From NCBI GenBank assembly GCA_007115705.1, contig QXEO01001123.1:992001-1056000 (forward strand): a stretch of 64,000 nt of DNA, written 5' to 3'. Numbering within the stretch: position 1 is the first letter of the stretch; each line of letters starts with the position of its first letter. The notes below the pieces were generated by a model that worked only from the letters and a program-made list of their open reading frames with translations, was not told the DNA's origin and searched no databases. The DNA is from Dactylis glomerata. Its lineage: Eukaryota; Streptophyta; Magnoliopsida; Poales; Poaceae. The position numbers and the translations under genes are program-made. Below are positions 35,486 to 48,101 of this stretch, in pieces.

Positions 35486-38400
35486 GCATAAAGGTAGAAG
35501 GTGGTGACTCAACATAAAAGTAAAAGAAAGGCCCTTCGCAGAGGGAAGCAGTGATTAAACATGTGCTAGAGCTTTTCATTTGTAAAATAGAGAGATAAAA
35601 ATTTAGTTTTGAGAGGTGGTTGTCTTTGTCAACGACTGGCAATGGGGTTCTTACTATCTTCCATACAAAAATGAAGCAAGTTTTTGAGAGAGAGATTGGC
35701 ACTTTGGTGCTCTTTTATAAAGCTTGGCACTCCTCCCCACATTTTTTCCTTCAACAAACCATGGCTAACCGATTCCATCGGGTGCCCACCAACATTCACA
35801 TACCATGGAGGAGTGCCTTTTTTTCTTTCCTTTTTTTTCTTTTTTTTTCTTTTTGGAATAAAACATTATGGAAGATAGCAAATCCGACCACTACGTCCCC
35901 ATGAGCTAAAAACAGTGTCACAAAATGAGAAGTATTTTGAAAGTTTTTTTTGAAAGGTAGCACATGAAAATTTTACTTGGAATGACTTGCAAATACCATG
36001 CATAGGAATTTATAGTGGACACATTGGAATAACTTGGTTTTCAGGAGTTGGATGCAGGAGTAGCGCTCATACTCAGTACAAAACGAGGGCTAGCAAAAGA
36101 CTGGGAGCGACCAACTAAGAGAGCAATAATGGCCATAATCATGCAAAGCGACAAAGCAACATTAAAAGAAGTATAAGATGGCATCAAAAGTCAAAAACTA
36201 AATGATCATAGAGGCTTATGGCGACTTTGTATGAGTCTAACATGTGTGAGCATGCGCCAAGTCAACCCAAATAAAGCATCAAGGAGAAAACCAAAATAAT
36301 GCTTCCAAATAATAAAAACAACGCATGATTTTTTCAAAGGCTCATTAAGCAATCTCAGTCATTTGAGACAAGTCATGCTACAACAAAAATCACTAAGCAT
36401 ACTATCAAAAAGACATCAAGCATGACATGCAAAAGTCTAAGCCGCAGTCTAAACAAGCTCCTTTTTGTACCACTTTTTTTGCATAAATCTTTTTCTCTTT
36501 TCCAACACCATTCGAACTTTTTTAACTCAACTCTTTTAATGAAAACCAATATGGTCCAGAGGAAAAAATACACCACGATAAAAAGATAAAAAGAAGATCT
36601 GAACAAAAATCAAGACGAAAACTGAAAACTAAACGCAGTAGCAGAAAAAGAAGAACACTCGTTGAACGATAAGAGTGAAAAACTGAGTGTTCTTGGCAAA
36701 TAAAAACGAGTACATCTCCTTCAAAAGAAATTTGTTGGGGGTCCAACCATTTATTGTAGCAAACTAAACTAAACTAAACTGAAAACTAAAACAACTGACG
36801 CTCCAAGAAAAATGCATAGTGCATAAAGCAATAAAAATATAGTGTCTTGAAAGGTGACCTGATTTTTGCCGATGAAGAAGGGGTGCCTCGGGGGCATCCC
36901 CAAGCTTTGACGCTTGTAATTCTTGGATATTTATTGGGGGTTGCATGGGCATCCCCAAGCATGAGATTTTGTCCATTCTTCAACTCATCTCATCATTCTC
37001 CAATCCCTACACTTGAAAACTTGCTTCATACAAAACTCAACACAATTCTATTAGCAACATTAGTGTAAGCATAACAATGAATCAACCTCTTTTGCTTTAG
37101 GTTTCAACTCAAAATCACCACGTATAAAGCATATACTACTGTAGCAACTTCCCCAAAAGTTCCGTGATCGAAAGAACTAAAAAGGAAAGCGTTCGAGAGG
37201 CAACAACGAATAGTGGCAGAAATCTGTCAAAACAGAACAGCTGATAAAGGTCGATTTTTTAAGGGGTTTTATGTTGCTCAAATCAAAAAGTGCTAAACTA
37301 ACGAAAGTTTGGATATAACCTGAGGAATAAGCACAAGAAATCGCAGGTCCAAAATATTTTTAGAGATTTTTCACAAATTTTTACAGTACAGTACGAAAAT
37401 CTGTTTCAGGACAGCAACATCCCCAAATCTTACCTCACTCGAATTAGAGGCTTCTCTTGGCACAACAATGGAATAAAAAGGATAAGGTGCGGTTATTATA
37501 GTAGTAATAACTTCTAAGACTCAAATAAAATAAAAAGTACTTAAAATGAAACAATGGGTTATCTCCCAAGAGTGCTTTTTCTTTAACGCCTTTGAGCTAG
37601 GCACAAAATAGAGAACCAAACAAAGAAGCAAAACAAAAGGAACTATTTTTGCTGTTTTCAATTTATAAGTGAAAGTAAAGAAGCAATAAAAACAAAATAA
37701 AGAGCCTAATAAAACTAAAGAAGATAAAACCAAGACATATAAAAGCAACTATAATACAAGTTAACACAATACATATCATGTGGATGGGTAATATGAGTAT
37801 GAAGGAGACAACCTCATGTTAGTTGATGAATAGGGGGATGACTCGAGCATCCCCAAGCTTAGATGATTGTATCTTCTTGAATATATTCTTGGGATGCACC
37901 TAAACATCCCCAAGCTTGAGCTCTCATGTCTTCTTGTTCATCTCATATCACCATATTGATTAGAACTTATAAGCTACATTCACATAAAACTTCACAAAAC
38001 TCATTAGTAGGGTTAGTACTCATTAAATAAAATCCACTAATTTTCAAGCATTGACAAGTTTCATAATCTATACTCAACATTAGCCACTGTATATACTAAG
38101 GTATTCATGATTTCCGTTGTCCGTCGAAAAACTAATGAAACTAATAACACCAAGTATAATATTGAATAAACTAAGAAATCTGTCAAAACTGAACAGTCTG
38201 TAAAGATGACACTCAACGAGATAGTTAAGTAGCTCAAATCGAAAAACTCCAAATTAAAGAAAGACAGATCATAATCTCAGGTTCATGCACAAAAAATTTC
38301 AGAACAAAACACTATTCTGAGATTTTTCACGATTTTTTATAGTGAAGCACAGAAATCTGTCTAAACAGAACAGTCGGTGAAAATCGAATTTTTTGAGACA

Positions 38401-38918
38401 GCTACGTAACTCAAATCAGAAAAAGTTAGTCTAATGAAAGAAAGATAATAAGCATTACTTTTCACTCAAGAAATTTCAGGTCAATATCACGTTCTGGTAA
38501 TTTTAAACATTTTATACGGTGAAGCACAAAAAATCAGTTTTTGGATAGCAAAGCAAAACTATCAACTTCCAAGTAACTAGGAACTATAATTATCACTTTA
38601 CTTTTATGGTACAAAGGAATATGTACAATATATACAATATATACAAGTTTTTAACTGAAAAGCTTCCATGGGAAGATTTGTTTTTGTTTCATAGGCATGA
38701 ACACAAGTGTTCAAGGTCGACCCCCACTTAACCATGACTCATCTTTCCAATCACTTTCCTTTTTGAAAACGTTTTTAGGTAACAAGTATAACTAATTTTT
38801 TTGTAAGTCGCATTCCCTATCCATAGTAAGATAGAGAACAACTTAAAACTGAAAGTAAAAACTACTTAGAGATAAAGCAAATAAGTGCATACAAGAATAT
38901 TCACCCACACGCTAGAGC
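35486..38918 (-). mobile_element. Element B, internal non-coding region
   Basis: 3.4 kb without a credible gene on either strand. Polypurine-like words (CATCCCCAAGCTT on the plus strand, or near variants) recur at about 36895, 36950, 37848 and 37904. The part 35486-36980 matches D and A. AT-rich, with homopolymer-rich stretches near 35820-35850. Confidence 0.75.
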
Positions 38919-38936
38919 TCCCCGGCAGCGGCGCTA
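38919..38936 (-). other. Primer binding site of element B (tRNA-Asp type, two changes)
   Basis: The minus strand reads TAGCGCCGCTGCCGGGGA, 10 bases inside the LTR. It differs from the site in C at two positions, which fits an older or weakened copy. Confidence 0.75.
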
Positions 38937-38946
38937 GAAAAGGTCT

Positions 38947-40412
38947 TGATATCCCACAAGTATAGGGGATCGTGTGTAGCCTTTTCAATAAGTAAGAGTG
39001 TCGAACCCAATGAGGAGCTAAAGGTAGGATAAATATTCTCTCAAGTTCTATCAACCGCTGATACAACTCTACGCACACTAAACATTTGCATCATCTAGGA
39101 AATAAAACTAGAGCAACAATACAAGTATGAGAGATAGCTTTACAAGATAATAAATACAAGAAAGTAATTGTTAGTGCTACAACAATAAAATATACTAAGT
39201 AACTATAAACTAACAGTACCATGAGTGTGGAAAAGTGATGGTAATAGTGGTGGCTTTGTCTAAGTTCAATTAGTGAACAAATCGGGTTCATTGTCTTCGA
39301 TGCAGTTTTCTATGTGGGAGAGGCAAAATATACATGCACTTCACTACTTGAAATACAAGTACTATATGATTGGATTGTTAGCAAGCCGCAAATACTAACA
39401 ATGCATTAAGGTTTCCCCAACCATAGCCTTAAGTTAATGGTCCTCTTACTCCCATATGTGCAACGTTCCGGTTCGCGTCCTCAGGTTTCTGTCATCCGGC
39501 AGAACTACCCCCTTCCTTTTGCACATACTACTAACCCCAAGATGTTTAATCCATGCGCACATAAATATAATGGACACCAAAGGACAGTACCATATCAACA
39601 TACAACTCTAATGAACCAAAGATATTCAACAGATCAATCTAAGAACAAATAAACTATGCAAACATGACATAGATCATAGGATAAATATTATAGCATCAAA
39701 CACCATGTTTACATAGGACATTACAGAGGTGTGTGGGAGGATGAACCACTGCATATGTGATGGAGATAGCGGTGAAGATGGTGGAGAGGAGCAGCGAGGG
39801 TGCGGGCGGCGGCGCGGGGGACTCCTTCCCCGCCGCCGGCATCATGGGGGAGCGCCGCCCCTTAGCCCCCTTCCTTCATGGCTTCATGGGAGCCCTCCCC
39901 CATGGAGATGGGATCCATGGGGGAGGCTAAAACGTGGCTCTGGTGGCTGCAAATTCGTGGGTGGAGAGGTCTCCCACGAGCTAGGGTTCCTCCCTTTATA
40001 TAGTCTCTCGGATTCCCGTCTCCCCATCTTGGGCCGCAATGGAGCGGGCTTATCTCGGTCATTCGGACTCGGAATCAGGTGAATTTTATGTCCAGAACGT
40101 TTGCCGTGAAATTCCCTAACTTTGTAATTGAAGAGTTTTCCGTTTGACGCCGTCTTCGACCCGTAACGTGACCATCTTCGAAAAAAGTTCTGGCACAGAT
40201 TTCTGGAAAGTCCCATTTTGACTCCAACAAGGTTTCCACTTGTATTCTTGGTAATTCCTACACATCAAAGTGTAAAACAAGAACATTGCAACTATTAGTA
40301 GGTTAGTCCAAATAAATTATAAAAGTGCCACAAAGTGTAGACAAAACATATAGCAATTGGTGTAAAACAAGCATGGAGCATCAAAAATTATAGATACATT
40401 TGCAACGTATCA
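38947..40412 (-). repeat. LTR of element B (5' LTR in element sense)
   Basis: 1,466 bp, TGATATCC to GTATCA. It lines up with 23123-24621 apart from small indels. AGGGG follows. Confidence 0.87.
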
Positions 40413-40943
40413 AGGGGCTACAGATCCCGCTCTCCACTCCGAAGAGGGGGATTTCGAGGGCTTCTACACCGTCATCATCACCAACACCGTCTCCATCCAC
40501 CATGTGCTTGTTCTCCATCACTATGTGTAAGTAATCTTCTGTAGGTATGCGAGATCCATGGGGATTGGATGAGATTGATCATGTAATCGTCCATAGAAGT
40601 TGAGATTTGAGGGTTTATTTTGTTTTCGAGATTTGAGATTGATCATGTCATCATCACCAACCCCGTGGGGTGGGGTTGAAGGTGTTCAAGCCGCCACTGC
40701 CAGGCATCGCAAGCGTTTAGAGATTTGAGGGTTTTATCTTGTAGAAGTTCCCGTATGAGTGTTTATGCATTATAACTATGTTTAATGCCTGTTACTAGGG
40801 TCCGAGTGACATGATTTTAGTACTGAAGTTGTATTGCTTCATCATATATATGAGTTTGGTGCCCATCTTCAAAGTGTATACTTGCTTTTCTGTTGATCCG
40901 ATGACCCCATAATGATAAATGGGGATATCAATGGGTGACATCT
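40413..40943 (+). repeat. Older host LTR X, second fragment
   Basis: It continues the LTR fragment broken at 23122. It contains the leader-like region (CCATGTG words near 40500) and is interrupted at 40943 by a solo LTR, whose target duplication CATCT is at 40939-40943. No coding region. Confidence 0.6.
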
Positions 40944-42179
40944 TGATACGTCCAAAACGTATATACTTTGCCGAACACTTTTGCTATTATTTCTTTTCTA
41001 ATTTGTGTGTTTTGGATACGACTAACACAGACTAACGCTGTTTTTGGCAGAATTGCCCTGATGTCTTGTTTTTGTGCAGAAATCCGACTTTCAGAAAAAA
41101 TCACGGAAAATACTACAAAATTCCTATTTTACCAGAAGACACACAGAGCCAAAGTACGAGACTCAGAGGGGCCAGGAGGGCACCACACCACCTGGTGGCA
41201 CGGGCCAGGCCAGGCCGCGTCATGGGGTGGTGTGGCCGCCCCAGCCATCGCCTCGACCTCTCCTTTCGCCTACATATACCCTCTCACCTAAAAATATTGA
41301 GGGTTCGACGTTTTTCCCAAATAGACTTCCGCTGCACCACCACCATTAGAAACCGCGATTTGGAACCAAAAACTCCGTTTTGGCACCCTGCCGGGACGGG
41401 GATTTGGAGGAGATCATCGCCATTATCATCACCGACGCCTCTCCATCAACCATCCATGATTCCCCCATCCATGTGTGAGTAATTCCCGCTGTACGTAAAG
41501 GGGATGGTAGGGATTAGATGAGATCATTCATGTAATTGCTATGAGATTGTTAGGGCATGGTCCCTAGTATCCATTGTTAGTGCTTATGACAATAATTGGG
41601 ATAACCGGAGGGGATGACTGTGATGTGAGGATCATATGTGTTCACTGAGTGTTAATGCTTTGCTCTGGAACTCTATTAAAAAGAGTACCTTAATTACCAG
41701 TAGATTCCCTTGAGGCCTCGCTGTAAACAGGCTGGTAGGACAGAAGATGTCGTACAAGTTTCTCATTGCGAGCACGTACGACTATATACGGAACACATGC
41801 CTATAGTTGTTTAGTACTAGGCTGCTTTATCATTATTTATCTGCAATTGCCTGTGTCTTGATTATTTCATGAATTATCTTATCCATGTAATGCTCGTTCA
41901 TCTATCCCTATGTCCACAGTATTGAATTCTACTGTTTACTATTGATACCGCTACTGTCTTTATTTTACTATTACTGTTACTATTTTACTACTGTCACAAC
42001 TATAAAACTGTTGCTACTGATAAACCGCTGCGAGTAAGTCTGTTTGCAGATGCAGCTGAATTGACAACTTATCTGTCAAGGCTTATAAATATTCTTTGGT
42101 TTCTCTTGTGTCGAATCAATAAATTTGGGTTTTACTTCCCTCAAAGACTGTTGCGATCCCCTATACTTGTGGGTCATCA
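40944..42179 (+). repeat. Solo LTR Y
   Basis: 1,236 bp, TGATACGTCC to GGGTCATCA, flanked by CATCT at 40939-40943 and 42180-42184. No internal region or primer site follows. It is a different LTR family from A, D and S1, although it shares the GATACGT / ACGTAT inverted repeat at its start. Confidence 0.92.
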
Positions 42180-42184
42180 CATCT

Positions 42185-42735
42185 CTAGTTTGAGGATATT
42201 ATGTGTGTTTATGGAGTGTTATTGCATTGTTCTGGACTAACTGTAAGGATAGACCTTAATTATCTGTAGACCCTCGATGGCTTTCGGTGAATCCAGTCGG
42301 ATAGGACAATAGATATATGCTAATTTTCCTTGTTGGTACACATACTCATATTGGGACACACACCTACACTTGCATACAAAAAGGAAATAAGAGATGAACT
42401 TGAGAAAATTATGATATACTATGATCAATCTTATCCATGCAGCGCCTCGCTAGTGATCTCATGTCTACGCTTTTTAATCTCTGAGTTACAAGTTTTTCTT
42501 TTGGTGAAAACTAAAAATCTGCTATATCATTTGTTGCTGAATTTTTTTGCTTTGCCTGAACTGCTATAATCATCATCAGTTCTTGAAAATATTGATATAC
42601 AAGTGTGGTTGAGAGTGACGTCTCAATTGCTAAAGTTTTGCTAATATTCTTGTTTGCTTTCCTTGAGTCGAGCTATAAATTTGGATAATACTTTCTATCA
42701 AAGATTTCAGCAATCCCCTACACTTGTGGGTATCA
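42185..42735 (+). repeat. Older host LTR X, last fragment
   Basis: It continues after the solo LTR and ends CTTGTGGGTATCA at 42735. Beyond this the sequence becomes unique, so this is the border between the retrotransposon nest and gene space. Confidence 0.65.
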
Positions 42736-43233
42736 GCCTGCTAGGGGGCATTTTTTGGGAGGGCTGCGCACACTGCGAAACAGAGCGGTTGATGAAATTT
42801 TGACACAACACGCACTAACCATTTGCAGCGTGCGGCTAGCGGTGTATGCATCGCCGAAATATTGCGCCGCTGCTGGAGATGCTTAAGAGATTAAACATGA
42901 GGAAAACCTGATGTTAGCCTATTCTTTTGTCTCAAAAAGCATCACATGAATTTTTCCCACAGTACGAAACCTATAGTCCAAAATTCCTATGTTTTTCTTT
43001 TGATACATGGAAAGAAGTAGTACACGAAAAGTCCTCGGATCGTTCTCCACCGTCCATCTCCTGGCGGCTGATATTTGCCCTCACCTCCCAGCTCCCATCC
43101 CATCACGCGCACCGATCAACCCACCAAACCAAATCCCCCACAAAATTCTCTTCACCTCCCCATCGCCGGCGCCGCCGCAGCCTCATCGCCGGTTCCGCCG
43201 CCGCAACCCACCAGCCGAAGCACATCTGCGGCC
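42736..43233 (+). promoter_or_regulatory. Promoter and 5' UTR region of the bZIP gene
   Basis: About 500 bp between the end of the retrotransposon nest and the bZIP ATG. The last about 160 bp are C-rich, as in cereal leaders. I could not pick a convincing TATA box. The nearby nest means the proximal promoter is at most half a kilobase of unique DNA. Confidence 0.5.
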
Positions 43234-44040
43234 ATGGACGACGGGGACCTCGATTTCTCGAACCCGGAGACGTACCTGTGCCCGTCCCTGGGCGGCGACG
43301 CGCCCGGCGGCTGCTCCATGGACAGCTACTTCGACGACATCCTCAAGGACACGGAGCACCTTGCCTGCACGCACACCCACACCTGCAACCCGCCCGCCAA
43401 CGACCTCTCGCACACCCACACCTGCGTCCACGTCCACACCAAGGTCGTCTCGGCCTCCTCCGACGGCGCCGAGTCCCCCTCGGCCGAGGCCGCCTCCAAG
43501 AAGCGGCGGCCCTCGGGCAACCGCGCGGCCGTGCGCAAGTACCGGGAGAAGAAGAAGGCGCACACGGCGCTGCTGGAGGAGGAGGTGGTCCACCTCAAGG
43601 CCCTCAACAAGCAGCTCATGCGCAAGGTCCAGAGCCACGCCGCGCTCGAGGCCGAGGTCGCGAGGCTCCGCTGCCTGCTCGTCGACATCAGGGGCAGGAT
43701 CGAGGGCGAGATCGGCGCCTTCCCGTACGCCCGCCCGGCGGTCAAGACCGCCGTCGATTTGGGCCATCCTGGTGGTGTTGACCTTGCTGGTGGCGCAGCC
43801 CAGGTCATGAACTCCTGCGATTTCAGATGCAACGATCAGCTCTACTGCAATCCGGGGATGCAGATGAGGACCTTGGCCGATGATGGCGCTATGGGTGGTC
43901 AGGCGTTTGGACAGGGCGCCGGTGATTTCGCCAACGCTCAGTGCTTAGGGAGTGCGAAATCTGGATCCACAATGCCCCAAGGCTGTGGGGCTATAGGTAC
44001 AATGCCTTCGGGCTGTTTGCCGAATTCTGAACGGAATTGA
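43234..44040 (+). CDS. bZIP19/23-like: Group-F bZIP transcription factor (bZIP19/23 type, zinc-deficiency response)
   Basis: 268 residues in one exon. The start is the ATG in GCCATGGACGACG; an upstream in-frame ATG at 43075 would add a Pro-rich stretch that is really leader. The His/Cys-rich region (CTHTHTC at 45-51, HTHTCVHVHTK at 60-70) is the zinc-sensor motif of Arabidopsis bZIP19 and bZIP23, which bind Zn and switch off when Zn is sufficient. The basic region (SGNRAAVRKYREKKK, N96 and R104 in the N-x7-R spacing) is followed by a zipper with Leu at 114, 121, 128 and 149. This family binds ZDRE sites (RTGTCGACAY) and activates ZIP transporter and nicotianamine synthase genes. It is a nuclear protein, and both sensor motifs look intact. 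Confidence 0.93.
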   Translation: MDDGDLDFSNPETYLCPSLGGDAPGGCSMDSYFDDILKDTEHLACTHTHTCNPPANDLSHTHTCVHVHTKVVSASSDGAESPSAEAASKKRRPSGNRAAVRKYREKKKAHTALLEEEVVHLKALNKQLMRKVQSHAALEAEVARLRCLLVDIRGRIEGEIGAFPYARPAVKTAVDLGHPGGVDLAGGAAQVMNSCDFRCNDQLYCNPGMQMRTLADDGAMGGQAFGQGAGDFANAQCLGSAKSGSTMPQGCGAIGTMPSGCLPNSERN

Positions 44041-44353
44041 AGGTTAGTTTGCTATTCTGTTCTTTAGGCATTCTTTTCTAGCAAGACTTACTGAAATTTG
44101 GCCTTTAATATTCTTCTCATCATCCTGTTAAATTGTGTATACTCGTGAGGGTAAAGGGTAGATGCTTGTGCTTTCAGTAGTCTTCAGATAGGAACATTCC
44201 TCAATTCTTGTGTTATTGAGCTGTTATCCTACCGTGCATTTAAGTTGCTGCATCGTAGTTGGATACATTTGATTTAGCAACCTGGCCAGTGCCTCTTGAA
44301 AAGCACCATAGACTTAATTTATGCAATGGTATTACGAGAAAGCTAAGTAACTA

Positions 44354-44456
44354 CTCCGTCCTACTAATATTACTTGTCGCTATTATTGATGTATCTAGTT
44401 AAATTTAGTGTCTAGATACATCTATTTTAACGACAAGCAGTATGGGTTGGAGGGAG
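44354..44456. mobile_element. Stowaway MITE in the bZIP 3' region
   Basis: About 103 bp between TA dinucleotides, with ends ACTCCGTC and TTGGAGGGAG and a near-palindromic body (ACTTGTCG / CGACAAGC; GATGTATCTA / TAGATACATC). Typical Tc1/mariner-type Stowaway; one terminal repeat lacks the CCTC part. Confidence 0.8.
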
Positions 44457-44508
44457 TACATATTTTTTGGATGCAGTAGCTTTGTTTGGGTGTAAAATGA
44501 ACATGGCT

Positions 44509-46860
44509 TTATGAGAATGCAATTAGAGCTGTTTCTTGTGCGGTTGTGGATGGTTAAACACTCTTATTGGTTTCACAAACTACCCAGGATAAAGAATACT
44601 TGTCTGTGTCCATGCATCCTTAAGATGCTACTCGTTTTTGGTATCATGTGATAAAAAAATTAAAAACTGTTAAGGGCCTAGATGCTTCATACAGTAACCT
44701 CAGTTTACTTGGGTTCAGAACAAATGGTTGCTTGCTTCACTTGATTATTTCATCACCAGTGAGGTTGCTAGCAATATTTCCTACTAACTTGTTGCATTCT
44801 GTCTGGATGCATTTTGAATAACTAACTTGGCATGATGGGACTTATCAGTTGTCACAAACTGATCATGCATAAAGACTGGTTGTCCTTAAAATCGTTGACT
44901 TTTTTGGCATAGAAATTAGAGTCTTGTACTCCCCATGTGCTAGGAGGACACACATACATCATAGACATTGTAAAATTTTATTGTAAAATTGGAACAAGTA
45001 GTACCTTATTTGTATTATAAAATTGGTATGATTCAATTGGAATAGTACAGCGAAGGTTAGAGTTCCCCATGTGCAAGGATGACACACATATATCATAGAC
45101 ATATTGGTGTCAACTGTCAAGTTGGTCAAAAAAATACAAGACAATAGGTGATTCATACAATAAAGTGTGCTTGTTTGCATTTGTCAGTTCAGCTCCAATG
45201 CTTTACTTGCTTATTTTCATGGCCTTCTAGGTTTCCAGAAATGCGTCTGATTTTCGTTCTATATTTGTTCTTTCACAAACATTCTACTCCTGTACACTTT
45301 TGCAGTGCGTACTGTGTTCACTTTAGAGTATGCTTAAACAATGATAATTATGAGTTTATGGCAATAAATCATGTACATTATAATATTATATTTGCATATT
45401 TTAAGGTTTGTGCTAGGTACCAAAGAAAGCTGTTCATGAAGTAACGCCTCCAATTTTTTTAATTATGGATTGTTCTTTCTCCATAGGCGTTGGTGTTACC
45501 ATGACTAGCCTTTAGAGATTATACATTAATCCTTTTCTTTGGGTTGTTCATTTTATGAAGATCTAGTAGTATATGCACCGAGCTTTCTCTACTAAGTTTG
45601 TTCTTAATAATACTTAGGTCTGTAAGACTAGAAGCGAATCGTGCGCTTCGCCGTGCTGCTCTTGCGATCTGTGTTTTTTCCTTTTGTCATGCACCGTAGG
45701 CTGGATTTGGGTCACAATCATGTTACTGGTCAATGCACAGAACCACGAATGAATTGAATCAAGCAACAAACCATGCATTCCCATGGCGAGCGAAAACGGT
45801 GACATAAAAAATCCGGAATCAAAATACGCATACCAAAATACACTCAGATCGGAATTCAGCGCGATAACAGACTCCGCGCATGCCAAAATATACTTAATTG
45901 GTTTTATGATCAATTATGGAGTAGAACTGATTCCTATGCGGTTGTGTATGGTTGAACTTATCAGCATCACAAACTGACCAGGGTCAAGACTAGTCTTTGT
46001 TTCCATGCATTCTTAATATGTTAGTCGTTTTTGGTATCAAGTAATACTTGAAAGTAAAGACTGCATGGGCCTAGCTGCCTCCTAGAATAATCCGAATCAG
46101 CACCAATTGTTGCTTGCTTCACTTGCTTATTCCATCGTCATTTAAGTTGCGAGGAATGCTTCTTACTAATGTAGTAGCATCATCCTGCAATGCATTTAAC
46201 ATGCTTCGTCATAATTGGATGCATTTTGATTAACCAACTTGGCATGATTGTACTTATCGGTTATCATAAAATGATCGTGCATAAAGACTAAATATCCTTG
46301 AAACCATGGAATTTTTTCACATAAAAGGTAGATCCTTGTACCTTCTTTGTATTATAAAATTGAAATGGTTCAATTGTAATATAACGGAAAAGATTAGGTT
46401 GCCCCGTGTTCAAGGATGACATGTATATACTATGCATATTGGTGTTAACTGTCAAGTGGTACAAAAATACTACTAGAGCTTAGGTCATTCATACAATAAT
46501 GTGTGCTTGTTGGGTTATCAGCTCAACTCCAATGGTCGCTTCACTTGCTTGTTCCATTATCTCTTAGGTTTACAGAAATGCATCCGACATTACTACTTCT
46601 GTAGTACAGTGCTAGGTCTGTCACAAATATTCTGCTCCTGTGCAGTGTACATTGTGATAATCCCAGAGTATGTTTAAAAAAATGATGATTCTAACAGAAA
46701 ATCATGTACAGTATCATATAGTATTGCACATTACTAAGGTTTGTGCTAGTAGGTACTAGGTAGGAAAGAAAATAGTTGTTCATGAAGTAATCCAAATTTT
46801 CTACTAATTATGAGAGATATATCCTTTTCTTTGGGTTGGTCATTTTGGTGAAGAGCTAGT
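44509..46860. repeat. Old direct duplication in the bZIP 3' intron
   Basis: Stretches of 44509-45470 recur in order at about 45900-46860, offset by 1.34-1.41 kb: GTTGCTTGCTTCACTTG (44728, 46110), ACTTGGCATGAT (about 44826, 46236), and GTTTCCAGAAATGC / GTTTACAGAAATGC (about 45230, 46567). Identity is moderate, so the event is old. The piece between the copies (about 45540-45900) has no partner. Confidence 0.7.
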
Positions 46861-47325
46861 AGTAACCTGGCATGTATTTTTATAATGCATCAGGCTTTCC
46901 CTACTAATCAGTTTCTTAATGATAGTTTGGGCTTCTTTAGTTTGGACAATATTGTGTGGCATTATATGTAATACATACATCTGATGTTCCACTTATTAAT
47001 TATATCTATTGAGAACAACAGCAATAAGACATGTAGTAGAGCCATGCCTCCACAATTCGCTGTTGAATGCGATTTTGTTCATCTCTAGTCATGTAATTGA
47101 AGTCCTAGAAAAAAAATGATCTTGTATATCAGCAATTAGATGTTCTACAGCTAGACTAATACTTGCTCATTCTTACAAACCTTGTGTTGTGTGTGGTTTT
47201 TACCTAGTCTAGTTACACTGTGCCAACCTGTTGTATTCTGGCTAATTCTGTTCCTATTATATTTTCTGCAGTCTGAAGTTAGTACTGAAGTTAGTACTGA
47301 TGTTTGATTCTAAGTTCTTTATTTT

Positions 47326-47370
47326 TGACCGTGAGACCGTAGGGAAAAAACCCCTACGGTATTTTTTTTA
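47326..47370. repeat. Small hairpin near the 3' end of the bZIP intron
   Basis: ACCGTAGGG and CCCCTACGGT pair around a short A-rich loop at about 47336-47361, followed by a T-rich run. Possibly the end of a short mobile repeat; not identified. Confidence 0.4.
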
Positions 47371-47410
47371 TTCTAAGTTCTAACTAACACACGTTCTACT
47401 GCCTTTTCAG

Positions 47411-47990
47411 GACTTGCGAGGTGCATATCTTCTCCTTGCCAGAGACTGTCTTGTCTCTGCATGCAAGGAAGACTACAAATTGCTAGCTTCTATCCGTAGG
47501 GTCGTGTTCTGTTTCGAGCTGTCGGAGTGTTGGTGATGGCATCGCTGATGATGCGTCTACGGTGCCTGAGGCGCTGCGAGTCTGTTAGCTCTAAAGCTTA
47601 CAGGGTCATCCTCCTCTGTCTTCCATGTTCAGTTTTGTTCCTGGAGTTCGAAAGCCTTTCTCCTATGCATAGGTACTCTCCGCCAAAGAGTAGAGGCGGG
47701 CAGGATTCGACGGAACCGTGAATAAGTAGATGCTCGCCGTGTTCTCTGTGTCAGGATCATGTTCAGTTTTTGTGTAGGCATCAAGCTGGATATGAACCTT
47801 GTGAAGTGTAAACTCTGTCCTGTATGAACTCTTCCGAGTTTCGAGTAGCTGGTAATGGTAGGCTGCATTTCCATCGTGTCCGTGGTTCGAGCACATGAAT
47901 TCAATCATCACTCATTTTTTGAATTGCTTCATTATTTTGTGCTGTCATAATTTTACATAAATAATATGTACCGTGAATAAAGATACTGTA
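47411..47990 (+). other. Probable last 3' UTR exon of the bZIP gene
   Basis: It follows the acceptor at 47410 and has no long frame. GTGAATAAAG at 47974-47983 holds a canonical AATAAA poly(A) signal. Exonic status is inferred. Confidence 0.45.
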
Positions 47991-48101
47991 CTGCTTTTTC
48001 TTTGGAGTAATTCATCATTTGTGTTTGAGCCGGCCTGTAAACTGAAGCAACAGTTGGGCATGACTCCTGGAATTTTCACGGGCGTCCGACGTACGGCGAC
48101 G

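Larger units (their letters stand above)
23123..40412 (-). mobile_element. Element B: non-autonomous Athila-like element on the minus strand, split by element C
   Basis: LTRs at 23123-24621 and 38947-40412, primer site at 38919-38936, and polypurine tract next to 24622. Flanks are GGGGG at 23118-23122 and AGGGG at 40413-40417, a target duplication with one mismatch. Without element C it is about 6.9 kb, close to D, and shows no gag or pol. The part 35486-36980 is collinear with the 3' non-coding region of D and A. Confidence 0.85.
44043..47410 (+). other. Probable 3' UTR intron of the bZIP gene
   Basis: A donor AG|GTTAGT lies two bases after the stop codon, and a good acceptor CCTTTTCAG|GA ends at 47410; an alternative acceptor TTTTCTGCAG ends near 47270. 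The 3.4 kb between has no coding region. It holds a Stowaway MITE and an old direct duplication. Splicing here is inferred from the sites and from the transcribed-looking sequence with AATAAA downstream. Confidence 0.5.

Noticed and set aside
35481..38918. Search for gag-pol in element B
   Set aside because: No frame with RT, protease, integrase or gag motifs on either strand.
43183..43767. 194-codon frame on the minus strand opposite the bZIP gene
   Set aside because: Shadow of a GC-rich coding exon; composition is Arg/Gly/Val-rich with no domain.
42927..43810. Two long plus-strand frames (284 and 267 codons) overlapping the bZIP gene
   Set aside because: Out-of-frame shadows, Arg/Ala/Pro-rich; the bZIP domain fixes the real frame.
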